This document shows positions 61,344 through 64,000 of a stretch of 64,000 bases of DNA, piece by piece. This stretch comes from Paracyclopina nana. Taxonomy: Eukaryota > Arthropoda > Copepoda > Cyclopoida > Cyclopettidae. A program made the position numbers and the translations under genes. The stretch is from NCBI GenBank assembly GCA_019096065.1, contig JAGUCH010000001.1:17422001-17486000 (forward strand). Direction: 5' to 3'. The notes under the pieces are model-generated. The model saw only the letters and a list, made by a program, of their open reading frames with translations. It ran no database searches and was not told the origin of the DNA. Numbering within the stretch: position 1 is the first letter of the stretch; each line of letters opens with the position of its first letter.

Positions 61344-61349
61344 AATAAA
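61344..61349 (+). promoter_or_regulatory. Polyadenylation signal of VAC14
   Basis: AATAAA, 48 bases past the VAC14 stop and about 350 bases before the P4-ATPase start codon. Confidence 0.6.
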
Positions 61350-61695
61350 ACCAACTTTTTCCAGGCATTTAAACCGACTCGAACCGCGTCTACTTTTTTC
61401 GGGCGCTTTGCTAAATATAGGATTACAAGCTCAGTCAACTTTGCTGCTTAATTTAATTACTTCCGGGAAATGCTCTTTGAAAAATTAATTTATGTAATTT
61501 AATTTGTTCGATAAAACACTGTTCATAGTTCAGAAATTGAATATTTTCATGAATTTAGTTGAGCTCGACTTGGAATTTCGACGCTCGGGAAACCAAAAGA
61601 AAACAGCTGACTTTGAATAGTAAAAAATCTGTCAAAACGCAGGGGGGAAATTTTCTTCGAGTTTTCTTCCGCGAGAAATGTCACACTTTTGAGGA

Positions 61696-64000
61696 ATGCC
61701 TCAATTAGACGAAATTGAATTGTCCAACAAATTGACCAGAGTGAGATTATTGAGCATCGAAAGTGATCAACATTCCGAAGAAAGACTCCTTGGCCATAAC
61801 AGGATTTCTGACGGAGATCTCGATGAAGATCTCGACGAAACCGATGCGCTCCTAAAGCCGAAAGATAAAATCCCCGGAAATCCCGACCCACAAAAGAGGT
61901 AACTTTTACTTAAAATACTTAGAATTTGGCATGACTCGTCAATTATTTCATTTTAGCTGAATTTAGAGAAAACACAGTAAGTTGATATCTAGAAATTATG
62001 ATGATGCACTTGTAGATATTTCACGATTTGAGAAAGCACTTTTGTTAGTACCTGGAATAGTGACTCAGGTTTACTGCAATAAATGCACAAGTGTTCTAGA
62101 ATAATGCTGAAATTCCCAACTTTGCCATGGCAGTGTCGAATTTCCCCTCCACTTCAGTGATGTATTCGAAATCGACTAAATGCGAGTTGTTGGCCTTATC
62201 AAGTTTGCCCACTAAGAGCAAACAGCAAGCAGCTCAAAATGAGTGCTCCAATTTAGTAGGAAAAGGAGGAGAGCAAAAGTATAATAAATCTAAATTGAAA
62301 AAGGTCCTTAATCAGCCAATTTCTTTTTAGGTGTTGCAACATGTTTTGGAAGTGGTGCTGCAGGCAAAAAGAGCTCCAAGCCCGAACAGTTTGGCTCAAC
62401 CGAGGAAGCAACTCGATTCAAAAATTCCCTCCAAATGTCCTTCGCAACCAGAAGTACAGCATTTTCTCCTTCATCCCAATTGTGAGTCGATCAAATATGA
62501 TGAAGTCAATCATGGGCACATTATTTGAACGTTTCAGGTCTTGTTCAATCAGTTCAAGTTTTTCCTCAACTTGTTCTTCCTACTCATGGCAGTGTCGCAG
62601 TTCATACCTGAGCTCAGAATTGGATACCTGTACACCTACTGGGGCCCGCTTGGTTTTGTCATCTCGGTCACCATGGTTCGAGAGGCCATTGATGACTTCA
62701 GGCGGTACAAGAGGGATCATGAAGTCAACTCTTCTCGATACTACAAGTTGTCGAGCAGAGGAAAAGTCTCGGTTGCCAGCTCTGACCTCAGAGTTGGCGA
62801 CATCATCTATGTCGATAAAGGCCACCGAGTTCCTGCAGACATGGTCTTGCTCAGGACCACAGAACAGTCTGGTGCTTGCTTCATTCGCACTGACCAACTC
62901 GATGGTGAAACCGATTGGAAACTGAGGCTTGCCTTGACATTCACTCAGAGGCCGAGGATTCCTGGCACGGATGAAGACCTGCTTGGCATCGAAGGATCCA
63001 TCTATGCCGAGAAACCCCAAAAGGACATCCACAGCTTCATCGGAAAGTTCACTTGCCATGAAGGCAATAATGGATGCGAAGAGTCGCTGAGCATTGAGAA
63101 CACCATGTGGTCAAACACTGTGGTGGCCTCCGGAACAGCTTTGGGCATCATCATCTACACTGGACCTGAATGCCGAGCCACCATGAACAACTCAAAGCCG
63201 CAGTCGAAAATCGGCCTCATTGATCTGGAGTTGAACGACATGACCAAGATCTTGTTTGTGGCCACTGCGGCCATGTCATTGATCATGGTTGCGCTCAAAG
63301 GCTTCGATGGGCCCTGGTACTTTTACATGTTTCGATTCATGCTCCTCTTCTCCTACCTCATACCCATCAGTCTTCGAGTGAACCTGGACCTGGGCAAAAT
63401 ATTTTACGCATACCACATCCACAAGGACCAAGAGATTCCTGGCACTGTGGCCAGATCAACCACAATTCCAGAGGAGCTTGGGCGGATTGCATACCTACTG
63501 AGCGACAAGACAGGAACACTCACGCAGAACCAGATGGTGTTCAAAAAGCTTCACCTGGGCACTGTGGCATACAACAGCGAGACCTTTGATGAGATCACCC
63601 AACAAATGGCTAGCTACTATGCCAATCAGCAGACGGAAAAGAAGCTTCAGGTGAAGGCGAGGAAAAATGCCATGACTAGGATTGCAGAGGCAGTGAAAGC
63701 TTTAGCGCTTTGCCACAATGTCACTCCAGTCTACGAATTTGACGACAAATTCAATGAGGAAGTTGCTGAAGCGGACCAGGCCACGGTTGCAATGGCAGCA
63801 GCTGCTTCTGTTGGCAATGTCACCTATCAAGCCTCAAGTCCGGATGAAGTGGCTCTTGTGGAATGGTCTGAGCAAATGGGCTTGACACTTGTTGAGAGAA
63901 CGCTGACTTCGATGAAGCTGAGGAACCCTCTAGGCCAACTTGTCTCCTATTCTGTTCTCCAGATTTTCCCCTTCACCTCTGAAACCAAGCGAATGGGCAT
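61696..64000 (+). CDS. P4-ATPase of the ATP9/Neo1 type (5' part, runs off the window)
   Basis: Exons 61696-61898, 62331-62481 and 62538 to the edge, in phase, giving about 605 residues of an expected ~1,050. P4-ATPases flip phospholipids towards the cytosolic leaflet; ATP9A/B and yeast Neo1 work in Golgi and endosomes without the CDC50 partner. The sequence follows human ATP9 closely: [39 protein letters not shown] (first membrane segment), the actuator motif DGET, the PISLRVNLD segment in TM4, the phosphorylation site DKTGTLTQN and [14 protein letters not shown] and [11 protein letters not shown]. The catalytic Asp and the TGE-equivalent DGET are intact. An acidic N-terminal region of about 65 residues includes a [11 protein letters not shown] motif that resembles an acidic dileucine sorting signal. 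VAC14 is upstream in the same direction. Confidence 0.95.

Noticed and set aside
62127-62330. ORF in the P4-ATPase intron
   Set aside because: It lies between a sound donor (61899) and acceptor (62330) whose phases join correctly without it, and it adds nothing matching the family.

Overview
The window is nuclear DNA of a bilaterian animal. Genes are split by GT-AG introns, polyadenylation hexamers follow several stop codons, two Pol III tRNA-Val genes are intact, and the protein set is animal: beta-catenin, a Dbl-family RhoGEF, a MARVEL tetraspan, VAC14, an ATP9/Neo1-type P4-ATPase, an EF-hand protein and a mitoregulin-like microprotein. Introns and intergenic DNA are AT-rich. The proteins are diverged from the vertebrate forms I remember, so I do not name a phylum; a small invertebrate is likely.

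Layout. 1-300: 3' end of an unrecognised plus-strand gene. 410-630: two tRNA-Val(CAC) genes. 775-4396 (-): a complete six-exon beta-catenin. 4780-4962 (+): a 60-residue mitoregulin-like protein, divergent from beta-catenin across a 383-bp gap. 5802-17845 (-): a nine-exon RhoGEF of about 1381 residues whose introns carry short inverted-repeat elements. 17846-49004: about 31 kb in which I find no convincing gene but many repeats: minisatellites, several families of short terminal-inverted-repeat elements, a 195-bp tandem array, tRNA-like sequences and, at 26842-30231, a 3.4-kb palindrome built like a foldback transposon. 49005-52811 (-): a five-exon MARVEL-domain protein. 52812-57593: mostly empty, with one tandem duplication. 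57594-61296 (+): a seven-exon VAC14 with an intronless calmodulin-like gene antisense inside intron 5. 61696-64000 (+): the 5' part of a P4-ATPase, cut by the window edge.

How the genes relate. VAC14 (scaffold of the PIKfyve/FIG4 complex) and the ATP9-type P4-ATPase both act on endosomal membrane lipids and lie head to tail 399 bp apart. Beta-catenin and the RhoGEF both bear on adhesion and the cytoskeleton, but nothing in the sequence shows co-regulation. No retroviral, LTR or other capsid-bearing element was recognised. All exon models rest on reading splice sites and frame by eye; within each model the exon phases agree from start to stop.
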